Part shown: positions 28,341 through 38,210 of the stretch, in pieces
Numbering within the stretch: the stretch's first letter is position 1
Layout of the letters: the number at the start of each line of letters is the position of its first letter
Assembly (NCBI GenBank): GCA_947488345.1
Contig: CANKZQ010000007.1
Coordinates: forward strand, 1-64,000
Direction: 5' to 3'
From: an uncultured Flavobacteriaceae bacterium
Lineage (GTDB): Bacteria > Bacteroidota > Bacteroidia > Flavobacteriales > Flavobacteriaceae
Length of the DNA stretch: 64,000 nt
Notes under the pieces: model-generated
What the model was told of the DNA's origin: nothing
What the model saw: the letters and a program-made list of their open reading frames with translations, nothing else
Databases searched by the model: none
Made by a program: the position numbers and the translations under genes

Positions 28341-31190
28341 TTAATGCGCTTGCAACCAGTTTTGACCAATGTCCATTTCAACATCTAGGGGCACAGCGAG
28401 CGAATAAGCACTTTCCATTTCTTCTTTTATGATAGGCTTTATGATCTCTAACTCATCTCTATGCGCGTCAAACACCAATTCATCATGCACCTGTAAGAGC
28501 ATTTTTGATCTAAAATTTTCTTTTTGAAATCTGTTATATATGTTGATCATAGCGAGTTTTATAATATCTGCGGCGCTACCTTGAATGGGAGCATTTACAG
28601 CATTTCGCTCGGCAGCACCTCTAACAACCGCATTTCTTGAATTGATATCTTTTAGATAGCGACGACGACCCAACACGGTTTCTACATAGCCATGATCTCT
28701 TGCGAAATCTACTTGCTCAGCCATATATTTTCTCAATTTTGGATAGGTTTCATAATAAGTATCAATAAGTTCTTTTGCCTCGCTCCTGGAAAGTGTCGTT
28801 TGATTACTCAAGCCAAAAGCTGATACGCCATAGATAATTCCGAAATTCACCGTTTTTGCGTTGCCGCGTTGTTCACGGGAAACATCACTTAATGGAACAT
28901 TAAAAACTTTAGCCGCAGTGGATGCATGAATATCTTCATTGTTTTTAAAAGCTTCAATCATCGTCGTCTCTTCGCTTAAAGCAGCAATAATCCTTAGTTC
29001 TATTTGCGAGTAATCGGCCGCTAATAAAACATGATTTTCATCTCTAGGGATAAAGGCTTTACGTACTTGTTTCCCACGTTCTGTACGAATAGGAATGTTC
29101 TGTAAATTTGGATTATTAGAACTTAGGCGTCCTGTAGCAGCAACGGCTTGTGCATATACCGTATGAATTCTACCTGTTTTAGCATTCACTTCGTTTGGCA
29201 GCGCATCGACATAGGTACTTTTTAGTTTTTTATATTGACGATATTCTTGTATATCACGAATAATTTGATGGTCTTTTGCTAAATAAGACAATACATCTTC
29301 GGCTGTTGAATATTGACCTGTTTTTGTTTTTTTTGGTTTGTCTACAAGTTTCAATTTATCAAAGAGAATAGGCCCTAATTGCTTAGGTGAAGCTAGATTA
29401 AATTCTTCACCAGCTTGTTCATAAATTCCTTTCTCTAGGCGCTCTATATCTTTTGTCAATTCAATCGACAACTCTTGCAAGAATTCAGTATCTATATTAA
29501 TACCTTCAATTTCCATGGCAGTGAGCACTTTGACCAGCGGTAATTCTACATCATTGAATAAGCCTGTTACATTGCCACTTTCTAATTCTTTTTCAAAATG
29601 TTCTTTTAATTGCAATGTGATATCTGCATCTTCAACGGCATATTCACTTTGTTTAGACGCTTCAACACTTCGCATCGATAATTGATTCTTTCCTTTTTTA
29701 CCAATGAGTTCTGTAATCGACACGGGCTGATAACCTAAATAAGTTTCTGCTAATACATCCATATTGTGACGCATATCTGGATTGATTAAATAATGGGCAA
29801 TCATAGTGTCAAACAAAGGCCCTTTTACAGGGATGTTGTAATTGGATAAAACCTTTATGTCATATTTTAAATTGTGTCCTATTTTCTCAATCGTGTCACT
29901 TTCAAAAAAAGGTAAAAACTCTTCAACAATATTTTGTGTTTCTTCTTGATCTTCGGGAAATGTCACGTAATATCCTTTTTCTTTTTCCCACGAAAAAGCT
30001 ATTCCAATCAATTCAACTTCTAGAGCTTTTAACCCCGTAGTTTCAGTATCAAAACATACAGATTTTTGCTGCAATAATTTTTTGAGCAGTAGTTTGCGAG
30101 ATAGAGGCGTCTGTACATATTGATAAAAATGATCAGTATTGGCAATTGTTTTAAATCCAGAGACCTCGACCGTAGTATCATTATTTTGAACTACACCAGC
30201 ACCAGGTGTTGCGAATAGGTCGAATTGCCCATCATTTGGCGGTGTAGGTTTCTTTTTAACAGGTGTTCCCGTCTCTTTTATAACAGGTTCTGAAGTGGTA
30301 GTAGTTTCAGTTGAGAATGTTTTAACAAAATTATCAATAAGTCTTCTAAACTCAAGTTCTTCAAAAATGGTCTTTACTTTATCAATATCTGGTTGGTCAA
30401 GTTCAAAATCCTTTTCATGAAAGTCAACGGGAACATCCAGCATAATCGTTGCTAATTCTTTCGAAAGTAACCCTAATTCTTTGGCGCCTTCAACTTTCTC
30501 TTTCATTTTACCTTTCAGCTCATGTGTATTGGCTAAAAGACCTTCCATGCTCCCATAGGCCGCAAGAAATTTCTTGGCCGTTTTTTCACCCACCCCTGGA
30601 AGTCCTGGTATGTTGTCGGCAGAATCGCCCATCATACCTAAAAAATCGATGACTTGTTCAGGTCGTTCTACTTCAAACTTTTGCTGAACTTCGGGTATTC
30701 CCCAAGTTTCGTAACCACCACCAAATACAGGCTTATACATAAAAATATTATCAGAAACTAACTGGGCAAAATCCTTATCAGGGGTCACCATAAAGGTTTT
30801 ATAACCTTGCTTCTCTGCTTTTTTTGCCAAGGTTCCGATAACATCATCCGCTTCATATCCAGCTTTCACCATGATTGGGATATGCATAGCTTTTAAGATT
30901 TCTTCAATATAGGGCACCGCAATTTTTATGGCTTCTGGTGTTTCATCTCTATTGGCCTTATATTCGGCGAACATTTCAACACGATCGACACTTCCGCCTT
31001 TATCAAAACAAACAGCTAAATGATCAGGGCGTTCACGTTTGATAACGTCTAATAGTGAATTCATAAAGCCCATAATGGCTGAGGTATCAAGACCTTTAGA
31101 ATTGATTCTTGGGTTTTTTATAAAGGCATAATAACCTCTAAAAATTAGTGCATACGCGTCGACAAGAAAAAGTCGTTTTTGTTCAGCCAT
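28341..31190 (-). CDS. polA: DNA polymerase I
   Basis: The product is 949 residues from ATG 31190; the frame reaches 31214, but MAEQKRLFLVDAYALIFRGYYAF is the family N-terminus. Domains are 5'-3' exonuclease (1-~290; GYEADDVIGTLA, GDSADNIPGLPGVGEKTA), 3'-5' exonuclease (~340-540; intact CFDTETTGL, so proofreading residues are present) and polymerase (~560-949; LAADYSQIELRI motif A, NAKTVNFGIIYG O-helix, LLQVHDELVFDA motif C). It fills gaps during Okazaki maturation and repair. It diverges from an AraC-type regulator gene. Confidence 0.98.
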   Translation of the reverse strand: MAEQKRLFLVDAYALIFRGYYAFIKNPRINSKGLDTSAIMGFMNSLLDVIKRERPDHLAVCFDKGGSVDRVEMFAEYKANRDETPEAIKIAVPYIEEILKAMHIPIMVKAGYEADDVIGTLAKKAEKQGYKTFMVTPDKDFAQLVSDNIFMYKPVFGGGYETWGIPEVQQKFEVERPEQVIDFLGMMGDSADNIPGLPGVGEKTAKKFLAAYGSMEGLLANTHELKGKMKEKVEGAKELGLLSKELATIMLDVPVDFHEKDFELDQPDIDKVKTIFEELEFRRLIDNFVKTFSTETTTTSEPVIKETGTPVKKKPTPPNDGQFDLFATPGAGVVQNNDTTVEVSGFKTIANTDHFYQYVQTPLSRKLLLKKLLQQKSVCFDTETTGLKALEVELIGIAFSWEKEKGYYVTFPEDQEETQNIVEEFLPFFESDTIEKIGHNLKYDIKVLSNYNIPVKGPLFDTMIAHYLINPDMRHNMDVLAETYLGYQPVSITELIGKKGKNQLSMRSVEASKQSEYAVEDADITLQLKEHFEKELESGNVTGLFNDVELPLVKVLTAMEIEGINIDTEFLQELSIELTKDIERLEKGIYEQAGEEFNLASPKQLGPILFDKLKLVDKPKKTKTGQYSTAEDVLSYLAKDHQIIRDIQEYRQYKKLKSTYVDALPNEVNAKTGRIHTVYAQAVAATGRLSSNNPNLQNIPIRTERGKQVRKAFIPRDENHVLLAADYSQIELRIIAALSEETTMIEAFKNNEDIHASTAAKVFNVPLSDVSREQRGNAKTVNFGIIYGVSAFGLSNQTTLSRSEAKELIDTYYETYPKLRKYMAEQVDFARDHGYVETVLGRRRYLKDINSRNAVVRGAAERNAVNAPIQGSAADIIKLAMINIYNRFQKENFRSKMLLQVHDELVFDAHRDELEIIKPIIKEEMESAYSLAVPLDVEMDIGQNWLQAH

Positions 31191-31287
31191 TTGTTTTGTT
31201 TTGTTGAAGACCATAAAACTACAAAACTTATCTGTTGAATTGAAATTAATTGAAATTCAATTTGTAATTTTCAACTTTACAAATTAC

Positions 31288-32415
31288 ATGGATTTAGTCA
31301 TAGATTTCTTTTTAATCACAGGCATCGTAATAAGTGTCATTATATTGTTGTTACTCATGAAATCAACAAAAAAGGAACTTCCACAAAAACTCTTAATTAT
31401 TTTCTTTACGATACTTTTGTGCTACATAGTCCATGCTTATTCTGATGTTCACGATATTGAACTTCTTTGGATCGTAACTTTTGTTTTCAACGATGCACTA
31501 GAATTGGTCGTAGGGCCAATATTGCTGCTCTATGTAAAATCCTTATTTTTAGATACTAAAGAACTGGTCAAAAGAAATTGGATCCATTTTATCCCTTTGG
31601 TAGGATATTTTTTTTTGATCTCGCTACCAATGCTTATATCAATAGTTCAGAAATCATTTGTATTTAATTATTTAAAATTATTAAACGACAATAGTTTGTT
31701 GATGTTTACTTTTTTCATCGCCTTACTAATTGTTTATATGTTGTGGGCACTTAAACTTTTTCTTACTTATAGAAATATTGTCCCGCTAAACTTCTCCACA
31801 ATTACAAAGTCTGATTTAAGTTGGGTAAGAAATATGTTAGTTGGGTCGATCATAGTCGCTTCTGTAAGCTTACTAATGAATGTAAGGGATATAATTACGG
31901 GCAATCAGGTAGATACCGATTGGATAATTTTGATTTTAGTTATCATATTTATTGCATATCTGGGATATTATGGGGTAGAGCAAACAAAAATGTTACTTCC
32001 AGATTTTCTAATCTTAGAATCAAATACTAAAAAAAATAAACTAAATAGTACACCGGGATATTCATATGATGAAAATGAACTCAAACAATTAAAAAAAATG
32101 CTTTTGTCTATTATAAATAAGCAAAAAGTGTATTTAGATGAAGATCTTACTTTGAATAAATTGGCACAGCAAATACCTACTACAGATAAAAAATTGTCGA
32201 CGCTTCTTAATCAATATATGAAAACAACCTTTTACGATTTTGTAAATAAGCACAGGGTCGAATCCGTAAAAGAAAAACTGAAGAGTAACGATTTTGCTCA
32301 TTTAACCATATTAGGAATCGCCTACGAGAGTGGCTTCAATTCTAAAACCAGTTTCAATCGAATTTTCAAGAAAGAGACAGGATTATCCCCATCTGAATAT
32401 AAAAAATCGCTTTAA
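31288..32415 (+). CDS. Membrane-bound AraC-family transcriptional regulator
   Basis: I start at ATG 31288 because the first membrane helix (DLVIDFFLITGIVISVIILL) begins there; the frame itself opens at 31201 inside the divergent promoter region. The 375-residue product has about seven hydrophobic segments over residues 1-240. A C-terminal AraC double helix-turn-helix follows (~270-375), with LTLNKLAQQIPTTDKKLSTLLNQ and ILGIAYESGFNSKTSFNRIFKKETGLSPSEYKKSL (in parts). Flavobacteria have many such 7TM-AraC proteins; their signals and targets are mostly unknown. The downstream S41 peptidase gene may be a target. Confidence 0.88.
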   Translation: MDLVIDFFLITGIVISVIILLLLMKSTKKELPQKLLIIFFTILLCYIVHAYSDVHDIELLWIVTFVFNDALELVVGPILLLYVKSLFLDTKELVKRNWIHFIPLVGYFFLISLPMLISIVQKSFVFNYLKLLNDNSLLMFTFFIALLIVYMLWALKLFLTYRNIVPLNFSTITKSDLSWVRNMLVGSIIVASVSLLMNVRDIITGNQVDTDWIILILVIIFIAYLGYYGVEQTKMLLPDFLILESNTKKNKLNSTPGYSYDENELKQLKKMLLSIINKQKVYLDEDLTLNKLAQQIPTTDKKLSTLLNQYMKTTFYDFVNKHRVESVKEKLKSNDFAHLTILGIAYESGFNSKTSFNRIFKKETGLSPSEYKKSL

Positions 32416-32523
32416 TTCTTATAAAATTAGTGCCATCGGAAGCAATGGTACGATTGGCACTCATGTTAGTAGTTGATTTGTATGTATTTAAATTTTTACA
32501 ATCACTATTTAACATATGATAGC

Positions 32524-33963
32524 ATGAAACAAATAAGCGCGGTATTTTTATTCATCAGTATTTCAATAACAGCACAAACGAATAATCTCAAACCTTTTGA
32601 AGGTGTTTGGCTTAGTGAAGGGTACGGCAGAGTCGTTGAAATAAAAAAGAACAAAGCACAACTGTATGATATATGTAAAGTAAATTGTACGAAAGCACAA
32701 ATCTTACCTAAAGATATACTCCTAGATCAATTTAAACTTACCAAAGTAAATGATTCACTGTTGGAAGTAAGTGGTGGAATTACCAAACTTTATTTTAATA
32801 AGATTGATGACCTTCCCGAATTGTGTTCTCGGAAAATAAAAGATAAGAATGATCCAATATATAATTTTGAGACCTTATGGCAGACCTTCAACGAAAACTA
32901 CTGCTATTTTGAAGAACGTAAGATCAATTGGACGGCCTTAAAAACAAAGTATAAATCTCAAGTAAGACCAAATACAAAACCATTTGAGCTATTTCTTATA
33001 ATGGATGCTATGGTCGAAGAATTAAACGATGGGCACTCTAATATGTATGTTCCAAAAGAATTAGAGAAAGAGTATCGAAAAGATCAAGCAGCAAAACGAG
33101 AGATTCGAAAAACTAAGATATTAGATTCACTCGGACAAGATTATAAATTACCGCCTATTCATGTAGATAGTATTCGACTAAAAGTGATTAGCAATTATGT
33201 AAAAGATGTAAAAACATACAATTTTGGGGTGTTGAATTATGGACTTTTAAATGATGAGATTGCCGTTTTACAAATTAATGGTATGGATCAATTTGCAAAT
33301 TATAATATTCCAAACAACATTGCTAGATCGAAAGCTGAGCAACTCTATGAGAAGCATTCGGAAAAAAGTAACAATTATACGAGAGATAATACAGATGGAA
33401 CTTCCTATATCATGAATAAGGTACTATCAGAGATTAAAAATACCAAAGCTTGTATCATAGACGTTCGATTTAACGGTGGCGGTTTTGATGAAGTGCAACT
33501 GGAAATATTAAAAAAATTTGCAACAAAAGATACACTAGTCGTAGTTAAAAAAGCAAGAGATGGCAGTGGTTTTACTAAAAAGTCAAATGTCTATTTAAGG
33601 CCTTCGAGTAATGTCTATAAAGGAGATGTGTACTTTTTGACGAGCCACCAAACCGCAAGTGCAGCTGAAGATTTTATCTTATGCGCAATGTCTGCTGTTC
33701 CTAATGCAATTAGGATAGGTTCAAACACTAACGGAATTTTCTCAGATATTCTTGATAAAAAACTACCAAATGGTTGGGCATTTGGGTTATCTAATGAAAT
33801 TTATGAAAGTCCAAATGGTTTAAGTTATGAAGCTACAGGGATACCCCCGCATTATCGCGTAGCATATGACAAAAAAGGCTATTGGTTTTATAAGAAATTT
33901 TATGATGATCAAACGAGCAAAGATGAAGCGATAGAACTAGTCTTAAGTTTAATTCAAAAGTAG
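32524..33963 (+). CDS. S41 family (tail-specific/C-terminal processing) peptidase
   Basis: The start at ATG 32524 gives a clean signal peptide (MKQISAVFLFISISITAQ); the frame opens 51 bp earlier. The product has 479 residues. An N-terminal tri-helical S41 domain includes FNENYCYFEERKINW. The catalytic domain contains CIIDVRFNGGGFDE and TSHQTASAAEDF, where Ser379 is the nucleophile candidate, then RIGSNTNGIFSD. Such proteins are periplasmic Ser-Lys peptidases. It follows the AraC-type regulator by about 108 bp and ends at a strong hairpin terminator. Confidence 0.87.
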   Translation: MKQISAVFLFISISITAQTNNLKPFEGVWLSEGYGRVVEIKKNKAQLYDICKVNCTKAQILPKDILLDQFKLTKVNDSLLEVSGGITKLYFNKIDDLPELCSRKIKDKNDPIYNFETLWQTFNENYCYFEERKINWTALKTKYKSQVRPNTKPFELFLIMDAMVEELNDGHSNMYVPKELEKEYRKDQAAKREIRKTKILDSLGQDYKLPPIHVDSIRLKVISNYVKDVKTYNFGVLNYGLLNDEIAVLQINGMDQFANYNIPNNIARSKAEQLYEKHSEKSNNYTRDNTDGTSYIMNKVLSEIKNTKACIIDVRFNGGGFDEVQLEILKKFATKDTLVVVKKARDGSGFTKKSNVYLRPSSNVYKGDVYFLTSHQTASAAEDFILCAMSAVPNAIRIGSNTNGIFSDILDKKLPNGWAFGLSNEIYESPNGLSYEATGIPPHYRVAYDKKGYWFYKKFYDDQTSKDEAIELVLSLIQK

Positions 33964-33972
33964 ACTAATTAA

Positions 33973-34014
33973 AAACGAATGGATGTCGACATTATCCATT
34001 CGTTTCTTTTTGTT
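33973..34014 (+). terminator. Terminator of the S41 peptidase gene, overlapping the convergent gene's 3' end
   Basis: The arms AAACGAATGGAT (33973-33984) and ATCCATTCGTTT (33994-34005) have a 9-base loop and a T-rich tail. The right arm includes the last codons of the minus-strand asparaginase gene, whose stop is at 33992-33994. Confidence 0.85.
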
Positions 34015-35008
34015 TTAAATAATAGTCAGATTGTACATTTTCATTCTTCCCATTTTGGTATTTGATCATGCTAAAGCCTTCGTGTATTGAATAGGAACCC
34101 GTTTCCCCATTTTTATTAACAGCAATATAGGCCACTTGGAAATTTTCGTGATTACTGTTCGGTTTATCCACAATTCTTTTGATAGCTTCTTCACAGGCTT
34201 CTTGAGGAGATTTGCCTTGACGCATAAGCTCAACAACTAAAAAACTTCCAACAGTTTTAACCACTTCTTCTCCCATTCCTGTAGCTACGGCAGCACCAAT
34301 TTGGTTATCCACAAATAAGCCAGAACCAATAATAGGTGAGTCACCAACGCGCCCGCTCATTTTATACGCCAATCCACTGGTTGTACAGGCGCCAGAAATA
34401 TCACCATTTTCATCGATGGCTAACATTCCAATGGTATCATGATTTTCTATATTGATAATAGGTTTGTAGGCGGCTTCTACCAGCCATTCTTCCCATTCTT
34501 TTTTTGAGGCTTCTGTAAGCAGGTTTTCACGTTTCATGCCTTTTGAGATAGCGAAATCTTGAGCGCCTTTTCCGGCAAGCATGACATGTGGTGTTTCTTC
34601 CATTACTTTACGTGCAACCGAAATGGCATGTGTAATATTTTGCATGGCTACTACGGCGCCGCAGTCTCCTTTAGTATTCATAATACAAGCGTCTAAGGTA
34701 ACGTTGCCATCTCGATCTGGGCGACCACCCTTACCGACAGATTGATTTTTAATGTCGGCTTCCTCAACCATACATCCTTGCTCCAAGGCATCAAGCAAGC
34801 TACCATTTGCATTTAAAACTTCCCAGGCCTTGGCAGTGGCGTTGGGTACGTTCCATGTGGCAATGACCAATGGAAGAGAGGCTTTTGGACTAACAATAAC
34901 TTCCTGTTTTTTTTCAGTTTCTTTTTCTGCACAATTTGTTAAAGAGGAGGTAACGGCAAGTCCGATTCCTGTCAAAGAAGCGTTTTTAATAAAGTTTCTG
35001 CGTTTCAT
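33992..35008 (-). CDS. N4-(beta-N-acetylglucosaminyl)-L-asparaginase (glycosylasparaginase, Ntn hydrolase)
   Basis: The 338-residue protein starts with a Tat-like lipoprotein signal (MKRRNFIKNASLTGIG; lipobox LTNC, Cys26). WNVPNATAKAW near residue 52, then NHDTIGMLAID with Thr192 as the autoproteolytic nucleophile, and SGRVGDSPIIGSGLF are hallmarks of glycosylasparaginase. The enzyme cleaves the GlcNAc-Asn bond of glycoasparagine and matures by self-cleavage before the Thr. It is known from flavobacteria such as Elizabethkingia. A role in scavenging N-glycans is inference; there are no other glycan genes nearby. Confidence 0.93.
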   Translation of the reverse strand: MKRRNFIKNASLTGIGLAVTSSLTNCAEKETEKKQEVIVSPKASLPLVIATWNVPNATAKAWEVLNANGSLLDALEQGCMVEEADIKNQSVGKGGRPDRDGNVTLDACIMNTKGDCGAVVAMQNITHAISVARKVMEETPHVMLAGKGAQDFAISKGMKRENLLTEASKKEWEEWLVEAAYKPIINIENHDTIGMLAIDENGDISGACTTSGLAYKMSGRVGDSPIIGSGLFVDNQIGAAVATGMGEEVVKTVGSFLVVELMRQGKSPQEACEEAIKRIVDKPNSNHENFQVAYIAVNKNGETGSYSIHEGFSMIKYQNGKNENVQSDYYLKQKETNG

Positions 35009-35168
35009 CTATTTTATATTTTTATTGCTAAATATCAGGAAATAAAAAATTTCTTCATATTCAGGAATTCGCATAAGGGGTTTAATTGAAAATAATGACA
35101 TCATTGTTCAGACGCATTTCATCTTTTACGTAATTTATCTACATTAGCAAGATACAAAAACAATAGAA

Positions 35169-35891
35169 ATGATAGTTGAGATATGTGCCAATTCTTATGA
35201 GTCAGCATCGAATGCGTTGAAGGCAGGGGCCGATAGGATAGAGTTATGTTCAGAGTTAGGGGTTGGAGGAGTAACACCATCATACGGATTGATACAAAAA
35301 GTGGTGGAAGAGCTTGCTATAGACGTGAATGTATTGATTCGCCCAAGGAGTGGCGATTTTACCTTTTCGGAAGATGAGTTTGATGTAATGAAACGAGATA
35401 TTGCCTTCTCAAAAAGTATTGGGTGTAAAGGAATCGTCTCGGGTGTATTGATAAGGGATTCTAAAATTGATGTTGCTAGGACAAAAGAGCTAGTCGATCT
35501 AGCGAGGCCTCTATCGTTTACATTTCATAGAGCGTTCGATTGGGTAGAAAATCCATTAGAGGCTATTAAGGATTTGATAGCGATAGGAGTAGACCGAATA
35601 TTAACTTCTGGTCAAGAATCAACTGCTTCTGATGGGATAGCATTACTCACACAGCTTAGAAAAGTGGCGAATGAGAAACTAATACTGATGCCTGGAGGAG
35701 GTATCAATGAAAAAAATATAGTTCAATTCAAGAACGAAGGGTTTAAGGAAATACATTTTTCGGCGACTACATTACACAAGACGATCGATGTGCCTAAATT
35801 GGCCATGAATAGTAGCCGTTTTTTTGATGAAACGCAACGAGCAATTTCTGATACTTCGAAAATTGAAAAGCTTATAGCTCTAGTTAAATAA
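35169..35891 (+). CDS. cutC: CutC family protein (copper homeostasis protein)
   Basis: The 240-residue TIM-barrel protein matches CutC throughout: MIVEICANSYESASNALKAGADRIELCSELGVGG (in parts), VLIRPRSGDFTFS, FHRAFDWVENP, RILTSGQESTASDG and MPGGGINEKNI. Its historical link to copper tolerance is weak, and the enzymatic role is unsettled. Monocistronic, with ATG 35169. Confidence 0.95.
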   Translation: MIVEICANSYESASNALKAGADRIELCSELGVGGVTPSYGLIQKVVEELAIDVNVLIRPRSGDFTFSEDEFDVMKRDIAFSKSIGCKGIVSGVLIRDSKIDVARTKELVDLARPLSFTFHRAFDWVENPLEAIKDLIAIGVDRILTSGQESTASDGIALLTQLRKVANEKLILMPGGGINEKNIVQFKNEGFKEIHFSATTLHKTIDVPKLAMNSSRFFDETQRAISDTSKIEKLIALVK

Positions 35892-35925
35892 GTATTAAAA
35901 TTTACTGGAACCCGTTTCGATAATG

Positions 35926-35933
35926 TATTTTTG
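35926..35933 (+). promoter_or_regulatory. -7 box of the metallophosphoesterase gene (TATTTTTG)
   Basis: An exact TAnnTTTG match 19 bp before ATG 35952. Transcription would start near 35939, downstream of the alternative start at 35931, so the box favours 35952 as the real start. No clear -33 TTG is present. Confidence 0.55.
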
Positions 35934-35951
35934 CAAAAAGAGTTTTATACA

Positions 35952-37184
35952 ATGCGTTGGATAATTTTTACAATATTTTATGTCGTAATCGGTTTTTATG
36001 CGTTTCAGGCGGTGAAAACAATTACAAAAAACAAATGGATACGTTTCATATTTATTGCCGCTTCGTTGCTCATAGTTGGTAATTTTATATATCAATTTGT
36101 ACAAGCTAGTGAGGGTCGAGTGCTCACACCTGCAAAGAGTTATGCTTTCGGATTTTTATTGACTTTTTTAGCGTTGAAACTGGTTATTGTTCCTGTTTTA
36201 GTTGGTGAAGATGTTTTTAGATTTTTGTCTGGACTCTATACCAAATTCTCAACTTCTAAAAATTCATTTTACCTGCCGTCTAGAAGAAAATTTGTGAGCC
36301 AAATAGCGATGGGTTTAGCAGCAATTCCCTTTACTTCATTATTGTACGGAATGTATAAAGGTAAATACAATTATAAAGTGTTACAATATGCACTTGAGTT
36401 TGATGATTTACCAGATGCATTTGATGGGTATCAAATTACACAGATATCAGATATACATAGTGGAAGTTTCGATGATGCCGAAAAAATAAAATATGGCATT
36501 GATTTGATAAATCAGCAACGGTCTGATGTAATTTTATTTACTGGAGATTTGGTAAATAATAAGGCCAATGAAATGGATCCTTGGATTGACGCTTTTAGTA
36601 AACTGGAAGCAAAAGATGGTAAATTTTCGGTACTCGGAAATCACGATTATGGTGATTATGTAGATTGGGAATCTGATGAGGCCAAAGTTCAAAATATGGA
36701 AAAGTTGAAAACTGTTCATCAACAAATAGGTTTTGACTTATTATTGAACAATCATAGAAAACTGACAAGAAATGGCGAGGAAATAGCGTTAATTGGCGTA
36801 GAAAATTGGGGTGTTGGAGGTTTTAAAAAAGCGGGTGATTTGAAGATGGCTTCCGCCGGAGTTGATAAGCAAGGATTCAAGATTTTATTAAGTCACGATC
36901 CTAGTCATTGGGAAACAGAAGTCAAAGGGCATGAAGATCATTATCATTTAACCTTGAGCGGGCATACGCATGGTATGCAATTTGGTATTGAAATACCAGG
37001 ATGGATAAAATGGAGTCCAGTAAAATGGAGGTATAAGTATTGGGCTGGTATTTATGAAGAAGCTGGAAGATTTATAAATGTAAACCGTGGCTTTGGCTTT
37101 TTAGCTTATCCGGGAAGGGTTGGAATTTGGCCTGAGATATCTGTTATAACCTTGAAAAAGAGAGGGCAGGAGCGTCATAGTTAA
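35952..37184 (+). CDS. Membrane-anchored metallophosphoesterase
   Basis: From ATG 35952 the protein has 410 residues. Three or four N-terminal membrane helices (residues ~1-100, then a fourth near 120) precede a calcineurin-like phosphoesterase domain. All five metal-binding blocks are visible: QISDIHSGS, LFTGDLVNN, VLGNHDYGDY, LLSHDPSHW and LSGHTHGMQFG. This architecture resembles the YkuE/YaeI group, in which members hydrolyse UDP-sugar lipids such as UDP-diacylglucosamine; the substrate here is not determinable. The next gene, a thioredoxin-fold protein, has its own promoter box. Confidence 0.9.
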   Translation: MRWIIFTIFYVVIGFYAFQAVKTITKNKWIRFIFIAASLLIVGNFIYQFVQASEGRVLTPAKSYAFGFLLTFLALKLVIVPVLVGEDVFRFLSGLYTKFSTSKNSFYLPSRRKFVSQIAMGLAAIPFTSLLYGMYKGKYNYKVLQYALEFDDLPDAFDGYQITQISDIHSGSFDDAEKIKYGIDLINQQRSDVILFTGDLVNNKANEMDPWIDAFSKLEAKDGKFSVLGNHDYGDYVDWESDEAKVQNMEKLKTVHQQIGFDLLLNNHRKLTRNGEEIALIGVENWGVGGFKKAGDLKMASAGVDKQGFKILLSHDPSHWETEVKGHEDHYHLTLSGHTHGMQFGIEIPGWIKWSPVKWRYKYWAGIYEEAGRFINVNRGFGFLAYPGRVGIWPEISVITLKKRGQERHS

Positions 37185-37194
37185 ACAAAAACAC

Positions 37195-37202
37195 TATATT
37201 TG
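37195..37202 (+). promoter_or_regulatory. -7 box upstream of the thioredoxin-fold gene (TATATTTG)
   Basis: An exact TAnnTTTG match between the phosphoesterase stop (37184) and the ATG at 37256. No good -33 TTG is present at the expected distance. Confidence 0.5.
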
Positions 37203-37255
37203 TAGGAGTATCATTAATTTTGATTACTAAACTACCAACACGTAAATTCATGCTT

Positions 37256-37552
37256 ATGGCGAAGTTTGGCGAATTAATTAGTTCTAGTATTCCGACGCTG
37301 ATCGATTTTTATGCCGATTGGAATGAGAACAATACCAGTTTACACTCTGTACTCAGAGATGTAGCGGCTGCTTTAGGTGACAAGGCTAAAGTGATAAAGA
37401 TAGATATTGATAAAAACGAAACTTTGGCAAGTGCTCTGCGTATTAAAGGAAACCCAACGTTTATCATCTACAAAAATGGTGAAATGAAATGGCGTCAATC
37501 AGGTGAGCAAGATGCCAATACCTTAATTAGTCTGGTACAACAGTACGTTTAG
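37256..37552 (+). CDS. Thioredoxin-fold protein lacking the CxxC active site
   Basis: I start at ATG 37256 (MAKFGELI); ATG 37250 and an upstream TTG are also in frame. The 98-residue protein has a thioredoxin pattern: PTLIDFYADW, then KAVIKIDIDKN-like KVIKIDIDKNETLASAL, and the cis-Pro loop GNPTFIIYKNGEMKWRQSG. Where thioredoxin has WCGPCK, it has WNENNTS, so both redox cysteines are missing and the protein has no Cys at all. Dithiol chemistry is therefore excluded, and a binding or chaperone role is possible. Its stop overlaps the convergent deacetylase gene by 4 bp. Confidence 0.85.
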   Translation: MAKFGELISSSIPTLIDFYADWNENNTSLHSVLRDVAAALGDKAKVIKIDIDKNETLASALRIKGNPTFIIYKNGEMKWRQSGEQDANTLISLVQQYV

Positions 37553-38205
37553 AATTTTATCTTTTCAAAACGATATCCTTTTTTTGAAAAATAAGTTAGT
37601 GCCTTCGGTAAGGCATATAACATATTGTCCCCGGCTTTTTTGCTGTCATGTAAGACTACAATGCTACCACTTTCTGCATTTGAAATAATATTTTGCAATA
37701 CTTGTTCTTTCGAAACTGACGCGTCCCAATCAATAGCAAGTACATCCCACATTACAATTTTATAGCCTAGCTTTTGGAGAGATTTACCCTGAGAAGGTTT
37801 TAATTTTCCATAAGGGGGTCTGAATAGTTTTAAACTGTTTTTTGGACGCGCCGGATCCAACAGTTCTTCCGTTTTCTGAATATCGCTGAGGTAGGTCGAA
37901 GTCTTAAATTTCCAGCCTTTTAAATGGTTGTAGGTATGATTACCAATGGCATGCCCCTCATCTAAAAGTTGTCGATAAAGTCTCGGGTTTTCAGCTATAT
38001 TTTTGCCAATACAAAAAAAGGTAGCTTTCGCCTGATATGCTGCCAGAATCTCTACTACCTTATTGGTAATATCTGGTGTTGGACCGTCATCAAAAGTGAG
38101 GTAGATGACCTTTTCTTGATTCGGAATATCCCAAACATATGATGGAAAGGTTTTTTTTGCTAACCATGGTGTTTTAGGGCTCAGTAATTTCACCTTTATT
38201 GACAA
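37549..38205 (-). CDS. Polysaccharide deacetylase (NodB homology domain)
   Basis: The 218-residue protein contains the NodB catalytic blocks: TFDDGP (37-42; catalytic base Asp39 and metal Asp40), HTYNH (90-94; metal His), RPPYG (129-133), WDVLAIDWD and VVLHD (183-187). It therefore probably removes acetyl groups from GlcNAc in peptidoglycan or another polysaccharide. There is no clear signal peptide, so it may be cytoplasmic or membrane-associated. It starts 6 bp after the GT117 gene and is almost certainly in the same operon. Confidence 0.92.
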   Translation of the reverse strand: MSIKVKLLSPKTPWLAKKTFPSYVWDIPNQEKVIYLTFDDGPTPDITNKVVEILAAYQAKATFFCIGKNIAENPRLYRQLLDEGHAIGNHTYNHLKGWKFKTSTYLSDIQKTEELLDPARPKNSLKLFRPPYGKLKPSQGKSLQKLGYKIVMWDVLAIDWDASVSKEQVLQNIISNAESGSIVVLHDSKKAGDNMLYALPKALTYFSKKGYRFEKIKF

Positions 38206-38210
38206 ATAAG

